Source of the DNA: Sitta carolinensis
Lineage: Eukaryota; Chordata; Aves; Passeriformes; Sittidae
Direction of reading: 5' to 3'
Assembly: GCA_032173965.1 (NCBI GenBank)
Contig: CM063290.1
Location: 5,469,501-5,533,500 of the forward strand
Length of the DNA: 64,000 nucleotides
Position 1 is the stretch's first letter. Each line of letters opens with the position of its first letter. A program made the position numbers and the translations under genes. The notes beneath the pieces are model-generated. The model had not been told where the DNA came from. It made no database searches and was given only the letters and a program-made list of their open reading frames with translations. Positions 25,797 to 39,833 of this stretch are shown one piece after another.

Positions 25797-28502
25797 GAGT
25801 ATTTCAAACAGCCTATTACTTGGCCTTTCCTAGTTACTGTATTTACTGTTTCTGTCCATCATAGAGGTTTTTGGCAACATTGCCATTCCAAGAAGCTTGC
25901 AAAAAAAGCCCTGGTGCAAAGAAAAAAAAAAAAAGAAAATCCAACCAATTCTGTGAAGGCTCAAAGGGTGCAACTAGAACTAGTTGTTCCTCAAGCAATG
26001 ACCATAAACTTGGACCTTTCAGTTGAACATTGCTTCCACATAAAAACAATTTACCTTGACATTGCCTGATTAAGTTTGTGTACACCATCAAGGAACTTTT
26101 AATTCTCTTGTGGTGATGATACCATCACTTTTTAAATGACATATTTAAGTCATTGTGCTTCTCTCTGCTTCTCTGCAGTTCTTTGAAGGAGAACTGTTTA
26201 AATTAAAGGCATAATACTCATTTCACTGAGGAGTTGCATCAAAAATACCAAAATGAAAGCACTGCCATGCTGATGGGGGGCTATATTGAAAGGAATCCAA
26301 TAAAATTTACGTTGGAGGAACTGCCAGTGAAAAGGGTAATTAATCAAGATCCTTGCAAACCCTGTTTTTTTATTTTTGTCTCTATTTGAATCCTATGAAC
26401 ATGACAATAGATGTATTCTTCTGATTAATGACCAATCTGTGGAATTGATCCAACAAATTCAGTTACTGTTTATGATTGGCTTTCTGTCTGTTAAAATACT
26501 GCCATTCATTTTCTAATACAGACCAAAATATTCCAGAATTTCTAAGATTTTAAGGGATTTGGAGAAGTAAGTGGTTTTGTATGTCTTAGTGACTAAAGAA
26601 CAATGAAAAAAAATTAGGGGAAAAAAATCCAAGATTATGAAAAAACCCCATAAGACATACATGTGTATATATGTCTCATGTAAATGTATACTAGATTCAT
26701 ATTGATAAATATACTAGAAGTACTTGCAGATTTTTATATACATTAGAATTGCACACAGTCTCTTCACAGCAGTTGGGCACTATTGCATGCACCACAATAT
26801 ATAAAGGCTATCTCTGACTCTGTTATTTATTTTATTCTTGACGTGAATTTGGCACTTGAGCATCATAAAATACATAGGTGCTTTACAGGACACATTTACA
26901 GATTGTGCAGTTTGCCTCACCACCCTCTTCCTTTCTTTTTCCAAAGCTGGTAATGCCAGTTTCTCAAGCTTTTAATTTAAGTTTCCGACTTGCTCAGCGT
27001 TGGTCAATAAATGACATAACTTGTGTGTCAAAAGAAAAGATTCCCCCAACACCCTGGAGTGTTTAAGCTGATGGGACCCTGTCAGGGATGGAAATTGCAG
27101 TGGGAGTGACAGGCACTGTTCTCTGCTGACCCCTCACTGTGGTTTCTGTAAAATACTGGACATACTGTATAAGACTTTTCTCCCATAAGTTTATTTTTTA
27201 ACATTTATGAAGCTATGTAGTCATCTTTTTGAGCTAGTGTGAATGTCAGTCTGCTGCTAGGCTGTCATTCAGAGATAAAGATCCCTGAAAAATCAATTAT
27301 TAAAGCTCTGAGGGTGCAGATGTGCAGGCAGATGAGTGGTGCAGGTGCACCTGATTGTTCCTGCTCTCTGGAATCTCTCTCCAAAGTCTGCTGTTGCACT
27401 CTGAGCTGGGCTGCAGCAAGCTCATGGAAACTGTGCTGCTGACTCCAGTGGAATAAAGTTAGTGATTATAGCTTCATGTAGAAAATCTTTTTCCCTTTAG
27501 TGGTGCTAGTGTTTGAGTGAGCTTCTAACATTCCTGATTCTCAGCAGCGTATAAGGCCAAAAGGTTGATTTCTACTCCCATAAACCACTAAGGGTATACA
27601 CTTCTATTAAAAATTTGAGGTCTCCATATCTCATTTCATCTCATAGGAAACAAATGGAATGTAATCCATTACCACCTACACCTTTTTTTTTTTTTGCCAG
27701 TTTCCTGTTTAAATTACTTTTTCTGTTTTAATTTTCACATTAGCCTTCTCTTTGATGTAATAATTGAGTCTTCTTCAGATTAAAAGGAAAAAAAAATCGA
27801 GGAACATGTTTCAGAGATGTAAAAACAGGTAATTTGTAAAACTGCATTATTTAATAAAACTCTGGATGATTTCTGGTGGGGTTTTGGCTCTTTAACATAA
27901 TGCTATTCATAAAGATAGCTGTCACAGAGGTGACAGTGAGGGTGAAGGGTCAGAACTCTGGCCCATCCTTACAGCAGGACAGATCTGTTCCAGCTGCAAT
28001 ACTGATCCTACTGGAGTTCAGGCACTCATCTCCTTGAATGCTCTTCGTGTTTGCTAATGACCTGCAGTCAGCCTGAACATAACTCCTCAGTGCCTGATTA
28101 GGAGAACATTCAAACTTAAGAGAACGTGGCATTGAGCATCTTCTCAGAGGGGCACAGGTGGGCTCTACATTTCTGGATCAGGATGATTTGGAAAATTTCA
28201 GAGCAGGTAAGGGGATGCTCTTGGTGAGCATCATCACCTGTGCTTGTGCAAAGTGTGATCAGTCCAGGGGGATGGCACAGGAGAGGATCAAAACTGTTCA
28301 CACCCCAGGTAATTAGGAGGATATTTGTTTAATTTAGATTTAGTAATAAAATCATGGTCATAAATAAAACCATTGCAGAGTGTCAAAAGCCACCGGTGAC
28401 TGGCCAGGTTATTTTGTAATTCCAATTTTCTGTTATTAAATAACTCAATATCAGACTTTGTGTCAGTGTGCTTATGCTCCTTGGTTTGTAGGAGTCACAT
28501 GT
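24275..28502. other. Non-coding unique DNA
   Basis: No gene seen; frames reach only about 82 codons. A 29-base T run at 25764-25792 ends in TTAACAG, which looks like an extreme acceptor tract, but I see no paired donor with an open frame. An A-rich run lies at 25920-25938. The rest is AT-rich single-copy-looking DNA. Confidence 0.7.
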
Positions 28503-28596
28503 GAAGGTAGCAACCCCCTGCAAGAGCCTTGGAAGGGGAGGTTGGACTGGATGATGTCCAGAGGTCCCTTCCAGCCTTAATGATTCTTTGAGTCAT
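28503..28596 (+). mobile_element. CR1 LINE 3' terminal fragment
   Basis: CR1 3' end in plus orientation: GGGGAGGTTGGACTGGATGA near 28535, then AGAGGTCCCTTCCAGCCTTA and a decayed ATGATTCTTTGAGTC tail. It is a 5'-truncated dead copy of under 100 bases. Confidence 0.85.
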
Positions 28597-31500
28597 GTCT
28601 ATAAAACAAAAACTACATACAAGAAGGCTGAAGTGGTTTTGGTGGTTTTTGTTTTGTTTGGGGGGAATTTTTTTGTGTCTGTGGTTTGTTTGGTTTTGCT
28701 TCTTCAATAATTAGGTAAAGGAAAATTTTTTTTCTCTAGAGCTGCCTGTATAATAACCATTGTGGTTAAATAAAGTGTCATTGGTCTATGGATCTGTAGG
28801 TAGTAATCATTGTAACTGTTAGCCTAAAGAAGATTCATTTAGCTTTATGTGAGTGGGTTATTAATAGGGCAACATTATTTAGGGATGTTGAGAAAATCGG
28901 TATTGAAATACAGTTTCCCTGGTCATTAATATCATTAGAACAAAGTAATGCTTTATGGTTGGTAGTGGAAGATGATCTATGACTAAGGGAAACTCCTGAC
29001 TTGCAGGGGAGAGAGTGCTGTAGGGTACAGTGTGCCTCTGCTGAAAGGCTGGGCAGTGGGAATGAAAAAATCCCTGTGAATAATTGACTCCTGTGTCCAA
29101 GGATACAGGAGTAGGGAAAGGGACAATGAAAAAGGCATTTTGCAGTGACACTCTGGCACTGATTTCCATAAATCTCCAGTTGTAGGTTGATGAAATGCTT
29201 TATTTTGCACAGTGGGAGTGCTGCTCTGTGTGCTCTGGCAGCACTGGATGTTTTTTGTGGTTGGTGGTACGGGAGTGCTGAGAGCTCGGGATTTAGCAAG
29301 GGAGGTGTTGGGTACCACCCAAGGGACAATGTTGATTCTGGTGCTGCTTTAGAGTTTCAGGGTAGCATCAATTTGCTGTCTCACTGGGCTGAATCTCCCT
29401 GATGTGTTAGACTAATGCAACTTGTAGCTGCCTCATGGATTGATGGAAGCGGAAATATCTCCCAAGTCTCCATTCTGCCAGTTCAAAGCTTAAGGTGTAA
29501 AAATTTCTGGCTGATTTGCCCAACTTGTGCCATTGTGGGGCATTCAATTATGGATCCATGAGGCTGGCTCAGTATTTTTCATTTTCTAAACTTCCATCCA
29601 ATTATTCATTCCAGGACAGATTCAAAGTGTGGTCTTCTGGAAATTGTGTGTCCCTTCTCTCTTAAACTCTATTGAACTGCTGCTAAGAAGCCTCAAAGGG
29701 AATAAAAAAATAAGCAAGCTGAATCAGATCACCCTGGTGCCACCTGCTCACAGGATGATGAGAACTTTGGTAATGCCTGCTGATTTAATGATGATCATTT
29801 TCTGTGTGGTCATCGAAACAACTGATGAGTTTTGTGTTACAGTACTGCCACATTTTCTGCATGTATTAAGGTTACTTGAATTTGTGATGATTTATTGGAA
29901 ATTCTGACAACGCAGTGTTGGATTCCTAGCTTGGGAGTGCTTCAGTGGCTGCTTGGCTTTAGCCTGCTTCTTGCCCAGGGTTGTGAAATCCAGATGTGCT
30001 TGGTTGGGCAGTGGGGGACAGGACCAGTGCTGAAAGGAAATGGACCTACTGTTGGTAGGTTTAGCATAATGTCTTCCTTGAACCTGACCTGTCATTTGTG
30101 AAGGTTTAAGATCCTCTTTTTATGTAATTGGATATAAGTACCCTCCTTTTCTTCCTGCTGGTGCTACTGAAACTAACTTTTTGCTAGGATGGATAATGAT
30201 TAACTTGGGTGCTGTTTGTACAAAGGGAAGGAAACCCTTGACACGGTGCCAGGTTTGCTTTGGCTGCCCAGGAAAACCAAGCAAAAAACCAGTTGGTCAC
30301 TGACAGGAGCCAGTGTCTGGGGATTCACCCAAAAAAGTCCCTGCTGCTGTGTTGAGGGGACCTTCCTCCAGGTGGAGGGTGAGGAGACACAGTGGCAGAG
30401 CACTTGCTCAACATCTGGCAGGCAGATGTGTGACCCTGGTGGGAAAACCTGTAACTGCGCTTTGAAGGGGCAACAGGAGAGACTTCTCCCACTTGCTACA
30501 TAGAACTGAGTCTTGGTTTGTATTTTCATCGACTCAGTGTCCTCTGAAATACTTAGAAAGTGCATTGCATGGCAATACTGGTCAGTCTGCAGGAGTGATG
30601 TTTACAGAGGTTGAGCTGAAGCCTCCTTTGTTCAGTGTCCCATCTGTATCTATCTCAGTATTTTGCAGAGAGGGCATGCAATTAGAAAGGCTGCTGTAGG
30701 CTGGGAATTCCCAAGCCTTGGACCTAGTCACCAGTCCTTGGAATAAGACTTGTGTTCTGCAGGGGCAGGGACAGCAGCTCAGGGCTCTGTGCCACACCTG
30801 GCAAGCTTTTGGGGAGGTGTGCAGGTCCCCAGCACAGCTTCCTGCCCAAACCCGGGGTGTGCATGGGGCTGCCAGGCTGGGCTTGGCCATATACAGCTCC
30901 TGGAGGGACATTCCAGGCTCCCAGTTTTCTCACACACTGATAAATAGTTGGGTTTGTGTCACCAGATGCAGGAGAAACTTCACAGAGGTTGTTGGTAAGG
31001 GATGTGAGCCTCTCTAGGTATTCTAATGAAGGCATATTATTTTCTAGCTAAAACTTGGTTATTTCTTCCTTAAATATCTCTGGTATTAAGTAATACTGGT
31101 GTAAGATGGTGTAGATAGATGTACCCTGTATCTCTCTAAATCTCTCTCTAATCTTGTCTAAAACCATATGCTTGGCAGCTTAAGAGCCATAAGTAGAGGA
31201 TGCAAATGTGAAACATCAGGGATGTTTATGTGGAGTGCTAAGGCATGAATCATACTGGAATAATTTTATGTTGTGTATTCCTAGCTAAATATTAGCAGAA
31301 TTCATATGACTACCAGAACTTGATAATGTGTGAAAACTGTGAAAAACCACTTCAGATGCACTTTAGTTACATCTCTAGAAAAAGGTTAGAGAAGACTCAT
31401 ACATCACTGTAAGAAATAAAATGCATAATTCAGTAAATATATTTTAAGTACGTAAAAAGAGTAAGCAAAAGTAAATAAATAAAACCCATTAGAAGTAGTT

Positions 31501-34500
31501 GAAAAGTGTTTTGTTGGTGTTTGTTGTGTGAATGTTCTTTGTTTAGAATTACCTACATTTTCTTCCTCATTTTGCCCTTTCAGAAGCATTCTTCTGGAAT
31601 GGTCTAGAAGGCTTTCTTGCAAGGCTTTTCTTTTTCATTGTAAGCCAAACACTTGCCATTCTTCCCCTTAAGGTTCTTGTTTATTTGCAATGAAACTTGC
31701 AGCACTGTTGGAGCACAGTTTATGGCAGGGAAATCAAGTACAGAGCAGTTACTGGGGAAGCCAGCTATGGCAGGCAGGTCCCTTGCAAAATTAATGGGCT
31801 TCACTTCAGTCATGGCTTAATTAATATGCAGATTATTTCTGCTTGTACTGCTATCAGAGCAAGTGGGCATCGTGCAGAGAGTCATCAGTTATTCAGTTTT
31901 TCTCTTTTTTTAAAAACAAATTCCATGTTCCTCCTTAATCCATGTTGCCTTGCATTCTTTTAAAAATACAGTATATATATGATACGTATGTGTATAAATA
32001 AACATAAATACATATTAGTTAACAGAAGCCAAATTTGTCTGCTAACCTTGCTTGGAGTGGCACTTTGGGGTGCTTTGTAGTGGGTGTACAAAGCGAGCCT
32101 GGCACTGCTTCCCTCGGGGTGAGGATTTGGCTACACCTGGAGCTGTGTTTTATGTCACTTGAAAGTGATATGGGCTAATTATTTCCATAGGTTGTTTTCC
32201 AGGTGTTAAAATAATGTCAGTACCGTTCCCAAATAGCAACAGACTTGGTAATTTTTTAAGAAAAAGGCAAGAGTGACAAATTTTTTTCTGAGAGGGAGGA
32301 AAAGTCATGTAGGACAATATATGGTGTGTCAAACAACTATGCAATTACAGGAATGGAAAACAAAAAAATATTTTAAATAAATTTATTTGTATTTATCTGA
32401 TATCTGAAATTCAGAAGCTAATGAGAAGCTTCTCTTTTTAAAAGGAAGAGTGACTTTCATCAGCTGTCTTTTATCATCTCCTGTATTATTTTTCCCAGTG
32501 TTGCCATTCCTGCTAATCTTTTTTATCAATGCTTTCCCAGTTCCCTTAAATCTCATGATTTTTCTGGGCTTGCTTGAAGCTGAGAGGTAGACTAATATCC
32601 TTCTCCCAGAGGTTTACTTCTGGCTGTTTCTGCTGGAGGGTGAAGGTTAGAGATGGAGCCTGCTTGATGTATTTGTAGTTTTTGTTTGAGATGATTATTC
32701 CTTGAGTCGACTGAAAGTATGAATCCCAAACTTCCTTTAAAATAAAGCTGGGGTAAACGATGGTTGACAACTCGAGGCTGTTTTTGTTCTGTGTCTGGTG
32801 GAAACCTGAAAGACTTGATGTTTATGACATGAATTTCCACTTTCTTTTACATGTAAGCTTCCTATACAAGCAGCAGATTATGAAAACATACATTTTAAAA
32901 AGTGGTGAAACGGTTTTAAATGGCTCCTAAAGTGTTTCTTTTTTAAAGACAAACTATCTTTATATGTTTATAAAGGCTTTTGCAAGCGGAGAGGGATGCA
33001 TGATTCTTTGGACTTTTTCTCTGCAAAAGACCTAAGCAAGCTTTTATTCAAATGAAAAGATTGCTATTGAAATCTGTTTAAAGGTAAAATCTGAAGTAAC
33101 TCTGACATGCTAGCTAAATTTTGTAGGACTGTTTGCCACTCTTAAAAGTGCTGCAGAGACACACACACACAAATAGGAGAAGAAAATGGTAAAGGAATGG
33201 GGAATATAAACCTACAGGCTTTCTTATCAGCTGAAGTGGAAAAACAGAAGTTGCAATTCTTGTCCTTTTTCTTCAGATTTTTATTTCCCCCCCTTCAAAC
33301 CAGAATTTCTATACAAGAATCCACACTGAGCATGTACAGCAGCCTAGGAAGTTAGCACTGAAGCAAACAAATGCTTTGTTATATCATACAGTGCTGCGAT
33401 CTCTGTCTTTAAAAAGAAAATAATCTCATTCTTTGAACATTCATGTGATAATCTGTAGTGTAATAAATGCACAGGTTCAGCTGGTTTGTGATTTTTGTTT
33501 TTTTTTTTTTTTTTTTTTCCTGAGTGCCCAGTACTTCCCAGTTTATGTATTCAGCACGAGTTTTTCGAAGCAGTGTAAGTAGAAACTGAACTTTAGGGGC
33601 TTTACAATGCACACAGTATTTGCTTTACAGATGGACAAAGAAGAATTTGCTACATTGATGAATGAATCTGGAATTTCCTGAGTTAGCTGTAAAGATGTGT
33701 GTAGCATGACTCGGACTAATGATGTTCTAACAAGTTGGACTGACTGGTGTGAATGTTTTTTTGTGATGGCTCCACTAAGTTCAGCGTCTTTGCATTATTT
33801 ATAGCCATCTGCTTGATGTGTTGAAGGCTCTGGCTCAATTAGATCACCTTTTAGCAGGAACAGCTCTCAGGAACTGTGCAAACAGGCATGTGTCTGGCTG
33901 CTGCAGAATAAATAAGAAAGTAAATAAAGTCAACGGTTTCTTCCTTCAGGGATCTTTAACTACTTTACCTATGGAGTAAAAAAGACATATAATTGAAAAT
34001 ATTTCAGGACAGAATATGTGATGACCTTTGCCCCTACAGTGCAAAAAAGGGGTGTTAAGGAGTGGAATTACCCGTGTGTTTACAATGGATTACAAAGAAG
34101 CCCCAAACCAATCCAACATACCAGCGAGTTACAAATGCCTCTCAGCTGCTGAACTTCCAAAAATCAGCGTTTCCGTTTTGTGGGATGGAATTATTTATAA
34201 ACTTAAGTGGGGGAGATTTGGAAGTGGTATTTGAAACAAGGTGTTAAAAAGACCAGCCAAGAATGATGGAAATGACAACGTACTGTGCTGTGACCACAGG
34301 AAGTCCTTCAGTCCTATTTCAGTCTCACAGCAGCACTGGGAGAACAGCACTCCTCTTCTGCACGATCTGGCTAGGAGAAAAATTTTGCTCTCAAATGAGT
34401 CATTTCACTGTGGGAATACAGGACTAGTGAGGGATCTTGCATTGACTCCCCTTAATTGTGGGTGGAGAAGGGAAAAGAGCATCCTTGATGCTTTTAGAGA

Positions 34501-37500
34501 ACTGTAAGCCGTAAACAAGAGTGTGCAGCCCCAGAATGTTCCTGCGTGCTCAGTAATCAGGGTGAGAATTGAGAGGGAAAACAATCTTTGAGCTTTTCTG
34601 CTTTTCATAGCAGGGGTGAAAGTGAAAAGATGACCAGGATCTTCTGGAGGTCAGCAGCGGTGTAAGATCAAGGAGAGCTCAAGCATTCATTCATCCTTGC
34701 TAAATAAACCTGCGTCAGTAATGCAAAATGAGAATGTTAATTAAGAGATGTGAAAGGATGGTGACAGTGTTGGTATGGAAGAGAAACACTGAGGAGTGGG
34801 CTTGTAAGCTTTTTGTTGTGTTCCCACCAAAAACCTGCACCTGGGTGTAGGAATGCCTGTGCCAGCCATTCCTGAGAGCCAGCAACTCAAGGGTGCTGTG
34901 AAAACTTTGATTGCCACAGTCAGAGACAAAAGCTGCTCTGGAGAAACTCTGGAAACTTAGTGGAATGCATGGCTCAGTATAGTCCTAATTTTTTAATTAT
35001 TTTTTTTCTTCTGTTGAATTTAACTTTTCTTAACTGCTCAAAAAAATTGTATGCTAAGAGTCAGCATTATTAACATGGACACAATGGAGCAATTTCAGTA
35101 GTAGAGAGCTTTTTTGCATGGAATGTTTGCTTATGGAGAAAAATACCAGAAGGATGTTGAATTCTGCCTCCACAGAGATGAAGAGAAGCTGTCCACTCTA
35201 AGGACCATGACTGGAGCATACACATCAGTAGCAATCTTACTTGTAATTATGTAATTTGGGTTATAGCATCTGCCTCTTCCTTAATTGGACAAATTACAAC
35301 CAATACACTTTATTATGACAATGGCAGTAATTACAGATGGATAAATTAGAGGAACAAAGATGGTGCAAATAGTTTGTTCTCTCCCCTAAATCATCTCGGT
35401 CTGCAGTTGTATGGAAACGCTGCCATTTCTTCATCCTCTGGAAGTTGTTTTTCACTTTCAAGCTGCTTCTTGATATTTTAAAATCAGCCTGTTATTATCT
35501 TAGCATGACATTTGGCCTGCAGTTCCCAGCTAGGGATGGAAAAGGCTATCATTGGACCTCTCTGCACAAAATAGCTGGGCAGAACATTTCTGTACACAGG
35601 GACTGTTATTCTCACCTTTTGAAGAGCAATTTCTTTGATGACTTGGAGAATATTTGACCTTCAAAGTGAAAGCTGCAGGCAGCACAATGTGCCTTTGTAG
35701 CAGTTGTGTAGAGGGTTGAATTTTGTGTGTGCGTGTCTTCCTTGTTAGTTTTGGGAATAATCTCTTCACTTTTCTGTAAATTGCAGTTGATCGTTGTTGA
35801 ACTGGTTAGTCCCATTCAGGCTAAGAACTGAATTACCAATAGTTGAGAACAGGTAATATTTAAGAAAACATCTTTTCTTGAGAAGCTCATGGAATTCTTA
35901 AAAGCCTCTCAACTACAGATGAGAAAATCAGGTTTCTTCTATTTTCTGTATAAGTGATTTTGTATTTTCTGTGTGATTTTCTTTTTACCCCGAGAAAAAA
36001 CCCTCTCTTGTTGTCTCTCAGCTTCAAGCTAAAGAACAAAAGCATGTGATGTGTGGATGGAAAACCTGCCCCAAAACACCCGTACCCCAAACACCTGCGG
36101 GCATTTGCACACTTGCCAACTGGCAGAAACATGTAACCTTGCCTTAATTTGAGGTGACTTGGGAGGCTGCTCAGCAGAGAGGTCAGAGCAGATCTTGAGC
36201 TCTTTTAGAACTGTTCTCATTTATTTTACCTGCTATCACAGGAGCTTCCAAAATGACTTCAAGGGAGTGTATATATATATCTCTGTGTATATATATATGT
36301 GTGTTTATATATGTTGTTCTTAAGTTTAATCTGGAACTTGTGATCTAACTTCTTGAGCAAATTTAAAAAAAAAAAAATTACACTAATTTTTACAAACTTG
36401 AATGTGTTCTGGAATGCTGTAGCACAAGTAAACATTGCCAGCAATTGAAGATAGCACAGTTAGCAAAGAAAGAATTGTTTTCCTATTGAAAAGATTTTTT
36501 GCACTAGCATTCAAAGATTTTACTGAAAGAATAAATATTTAAACTTTGCTCTGTCCACTGTTCTGTCAACTGTTGATGTGTTCTCTAATTTTGACCAGAA
36601 AATCCAATACATGGGACAGACAGAATTCCAGTGTTGCTTGTGCACACCAAGGTCTGATTACATATTGAGGCAATAACTGGTTTCTTACTTGGGACCATAG
36701 TATTTTCTAAAAAGAGCTATTTTTATTGAGGCATAAGAGTATCGATTACGAAAAGTTAGGGCAGAAAGTCCATGCTAAATTGTGATTGGTGGTTATTGTG
36801 TGTTAATAAACACTTATTAATACTTGTCTGTATTAATATCTACTGTTTTCAGTTAATAATCTTCAATTTAACACAAAAGTTTAAATTTCAAATGTTTAAT
36901 CAAAATAATACAGTTCATTTTAGGATTGCCTTTTCTGTGTGAATACTGTGCACTAACAAATAGTATAGTTTCAGTTAGTGATTTTTCCAAAATCAGTGAA
37001 GTTTTGCTAGATTTGTATCCACATAAATAAATATATTTCCCTCTCCATTCTATTAGATTTGTCTCTTTCACTCATCACAGTGTACTTTTTCACCTTTATG
37101 TTTTCCAAACTTGATATATCTGTAGGAGACTGGGGCAAGAGGCTCAAAGCTGCATTTTATGGAGCATGTGTCTGGCTTGCTGTGACACATGGATCCATCT
37201 GTGGACAAGGAGCTGAATTAGTTATGTGTATTATTTGTATTGGTTTGTGGAGCGCTGCTGCACTCTGTGGACAAACAGAGTGGATAATCTGGCATTTGTT
37301 AATGCACTGTGGGTTTTGATGTGCTGCTCACTTAATGCAGAAAACCCTTCAGCTCTGCTTTTCATTGTGGGAATAAATGGATCAAACTAATCAACAGGTT
37401 AGAAGAGTTGGCCTTTGTAGCAGCTGGGCAGCAAATTCCTGAAAAGCACTGCTGGTTTTACCCAGTCCCTCCTGACTAAATTAATGAATTATTTTTATTT

Positions 37501-37973
37501 CCAGTAAATTATGTATAACCAGAGGACCATAAACACGTGTTAGAAGAGTGCTGGGGTTGTTCCCTCTGCTCACATGTGGACTTGATGAGAGCCCAGTGTT
37601 CCAAAGCACTGTATGTGCTCCTTGCTTTGGGTGTGGGAGGATTCTTAGCTTCTATAGGATCAGTGAGTGTAGGAGCAGGTAATTACTCACAGTTGTTTAC
37701 TGCTAAATAAAAACATGTAAATTCTTCCCTGGTACGAAAAAAAATCCATTTTCATGTGGCCTTGTCTTTGAAAATTGCACTTTATAGAAGATTAGGAAGG
37801 GACTTTACCAGGGATATACTCTGTGCTGTAAACTCAGCTTAAAAATCTGAGCAATAGTGTCTTTCACAGGCACTGAGTTAGCAGGTGAATTTGTGACTGC
37901 CAGAGCGGAGGAGAAAGAGGATGAGCTTCTGAGGAAAGAGAACTGTTTATTTATTTAGGACTATTTGAGTTGT
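28597..37973. other. Non-coding unique DNA
   Basis: No gene seen. The 164-codon minus-strand frame at 28835-29329 overlaps two other open frames on the same strand and has no recognisable feature. Frames around 30200-31035 are likewise anonymous and overlap on both strands, in a locally GC-richer stretch (30750-30900). Simple sequence includes a T21 run (33498-33518), a short CA run near 33162 and an AT/GT repeat (36270-36313). An acceptor-like TATTTGCTTTACAG ends near 33630 and opens into MDKEEFATLMNESGIS and then a stop; I see no support beyond that. Confidence 0.7.
36270..36313. repeat. Imperfect AT/GT microsatellite
   Basis: Alternating purine-pyrimidine run of TATA and TGTG steps with a TCTC interruption near 36281. 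It is short and interrupted, so probably only modestly variable. Confidence 0.85.
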
Positions 37974-38302
37974 TCATAGAGTCATAGAATATCCTGAGTT
38001 GGAAGGGACTGTCAGGGATCACAGAGTCCAACCTCTGGCCCTGCAGATACCCCAACAATCCCACCTTGTGCCTGAGAGGATTTGCCAAATGCTTCTGGAG
38101 CCCTGTTAGGTTTGGGGCTGTGACCACTTCCCTGGCAGCCTGTCCCGGTGCCAAACCACCCTCTGGGGAAAGAACCTTTCCTAATATCCACCTTAAACCC
38201 CACTAACTCAGTCCATGCCATCCCCTCGGGTCCTGTCACTGGTCACCAGAGAGCAGAGATCAGTGTCTGCCCCTCTGCTTCCCTTGTGAGGAAGCTGCAG
38301 AC
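37974..38302 (-). mobile_element. CR1 LINE 3' fragment, minus orientation
   Basis: The plus strand begins with the reverse complement of the CR1 tail (TCATAGAGTCATAGAATATC, then GAGTTGGAAGGGACTGTCAG) and runs back through the 3' UTR. ACAGAGTCCAACCTCTGGCC, TGGCAGCCTGTCCCGGTGCC and a region matching the 'rewritten leader' CCTTTCCTAATATCCACCTT are visible. Its 3' end is intact and it is 5'-truncated like most CR1 copies. It is one of the better preserved copies in the window. Confidence 0.9.
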
Positions 38303-39700
38303 TGTGTTTAGTTAGAGAGGACAGAATTCACAAGTAGGACAATACTAAAATTTCTTGGATATTACTTGCTTAGAATAATTTTTAAGGCTTTTGTTCTGCT
38401 GTGTCTTTTTTCAGGCAAGACATTATTTAATTTGTAAAACACTAGGATGGTGTTTATAGAACAAAGTCTCTTAACCTGTAGTCTGGTGATATATTGGTAT
38501 TTAAAGCAGTGATAATGCTGTTAGTGAGAAGCTTTAATTGCATGATTATAGACCAACAAAATTAGGCACAGCAACGTGCAGTCATGATAACCCAGTGATA
38601 TGCTAAATTTATAGATAAGACTTCCTTTCTCTGCATCTCTCTACTTTCAATACACAAAAATGTTCCTAAAATCGTGTATTTCTGGGAATTTGGTGCTTGC
38701 TCCTGCACACTGCCTTCCCAACCAGTTTGGTGACAGGCTGTATGGATTTCAGCACATTGATAAGGTTCAGTGTCTCAAAGATGGCTATTCACCTGCTGCC
38801 CTTGGAAAATCCCTCTCCATGTGCAGGTTTCATACCTTCACAATGTTCGGTCTTGGAGGATACTGTGTGAAATCCATCAGGAGTCCAAGGTACACGTGGG
38901 TTATTTTATGGGTCCCCAGCTGTACCTGCAGAGTTGGCTTCACTCATGAGCTGCACTGGGAACCCCCCCGCCATCTGTTTTGCAGCCCATTTTGAAAAAA
39001 CACCATAGCAAAGCACTCAGATTGCCTGCTAATGAAAGACTGAAGTTTATGATGACAGGTCAGCTTGTAAACATGGATTTACTGTTCTCTTTTACTGTGT
39101 GTCTGTGCTAATCCATCGTTACATGCCATAAACGGAGACCTCCTATGAAATTCTACATGCAAATCTGACATTATTCTCTGTATTGTGGTAGGGGTTTTTT
39201 TGGGATGTAATCTTTGGGATGCACGAGTTACCAGGAGATGTATGTGACAGGAAGAGTGCTGATATTATAACTACCCTTTTTCTTCAGTGAAATCTTACAT
39301 AGTCCGTGGCACTGACTGCTCTAGAGCAACATCCTGGTTTTGTGCAAGGACGAGGCAAAATGTGTCTTATTACTGAGAGTGTGCTCAGCAGCACAGTTGG
39401 GAATGATTAAAGGCAGCTCAGAGCAACGTCTTTGCTCATGACACAGTGATTCAGCACTTCATGTTTCTGAGCAAGGACCAGGACTGCAGCCATCCCCTAA
39501 TTGCCTCGTGTACAACCCGTGTTTTCTGCTCGGGTCCTGTGCTTTGTCCATCCTCTGCACTCTCCTTCTCATAGTTAAACCATGGCAAGTTAACTTGCAG
39601 AGGTGTTACACCCTGGAGATAACAGTTAAATAGCATCATTCATTAAAACAAAACAAAACAACCTATATGGTGTCTGCTGCTTTTCATTTTGAAATAGGAA
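38303..39700. other. Non-coding unique DNA
   Basis: No gene seen. A 111-codon frame at 38660-38995 has no recognisable domain and no conserved start context. A short AAAAC repeat lies just before 39660. Confidence 0.65.
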
Positions 39701-39833
39701 AATGATCTTGGCACAGGGCATTTCCTGGGGATTAATGACTGGCTGGGGTTAATGGCCCTTGGCTTCGCTGTGGGCCATCAACTCCTCCCTGCTGGTCATT
39801 AATCTGCAGGAAATGCCCTGTGCCAAGATCATT
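39701..39833. repeat. 133-bp fold-back (long inverted repeat)
   Basis: The first 27 bases (39701-39727, starting AATGATCTTGGCACAGGG) are the exact reverse complement of the last 27 (39807-39833). Pairing then continues inward with a few mismatches and a 4-base bulge: GATTAATGAC pairs with GTCATTAATC, and the arms close on GGCCC (ending 39758) and GGGCC (starting 39772) around a 13-nt loop. The whole unit can form a single hairpin of nearly 60 pairs. Candidates are a miniature fold-back transposable element, a hairpin RNA source, or a local inverted duplication. No flanking target-site duplication is obvious and there is no open frame. Confidence 0.9.

Noticed and set aside
25764..25797. T29 followed by AACAG as a splice acceptor or a retroposed poly(A) tail
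   Set aside because: No paired donor with open sequence downstream, and no recognisable retroposed body or target duplication beside it.
28835..29329. 164-codon minus-strand frame
   Set aside because: Two other frames on the same strand are open over the same stretch, which points to low local stop density rather than selection.
30200..30290. Possible CR1 reverse-transcriptase remnant (reading LDTVPG)
   Set aside because: Only a handful of residues resemble the CR1 motif and the flanks do not follow, so it is not supported.
33610..33685. Short EF-hand-like reading MDKEEFATLMNE after a TTTACAG acceptor
   Set aside because: Ends in a stop after 16 codons and lacks the calcium-binding loop pattern.
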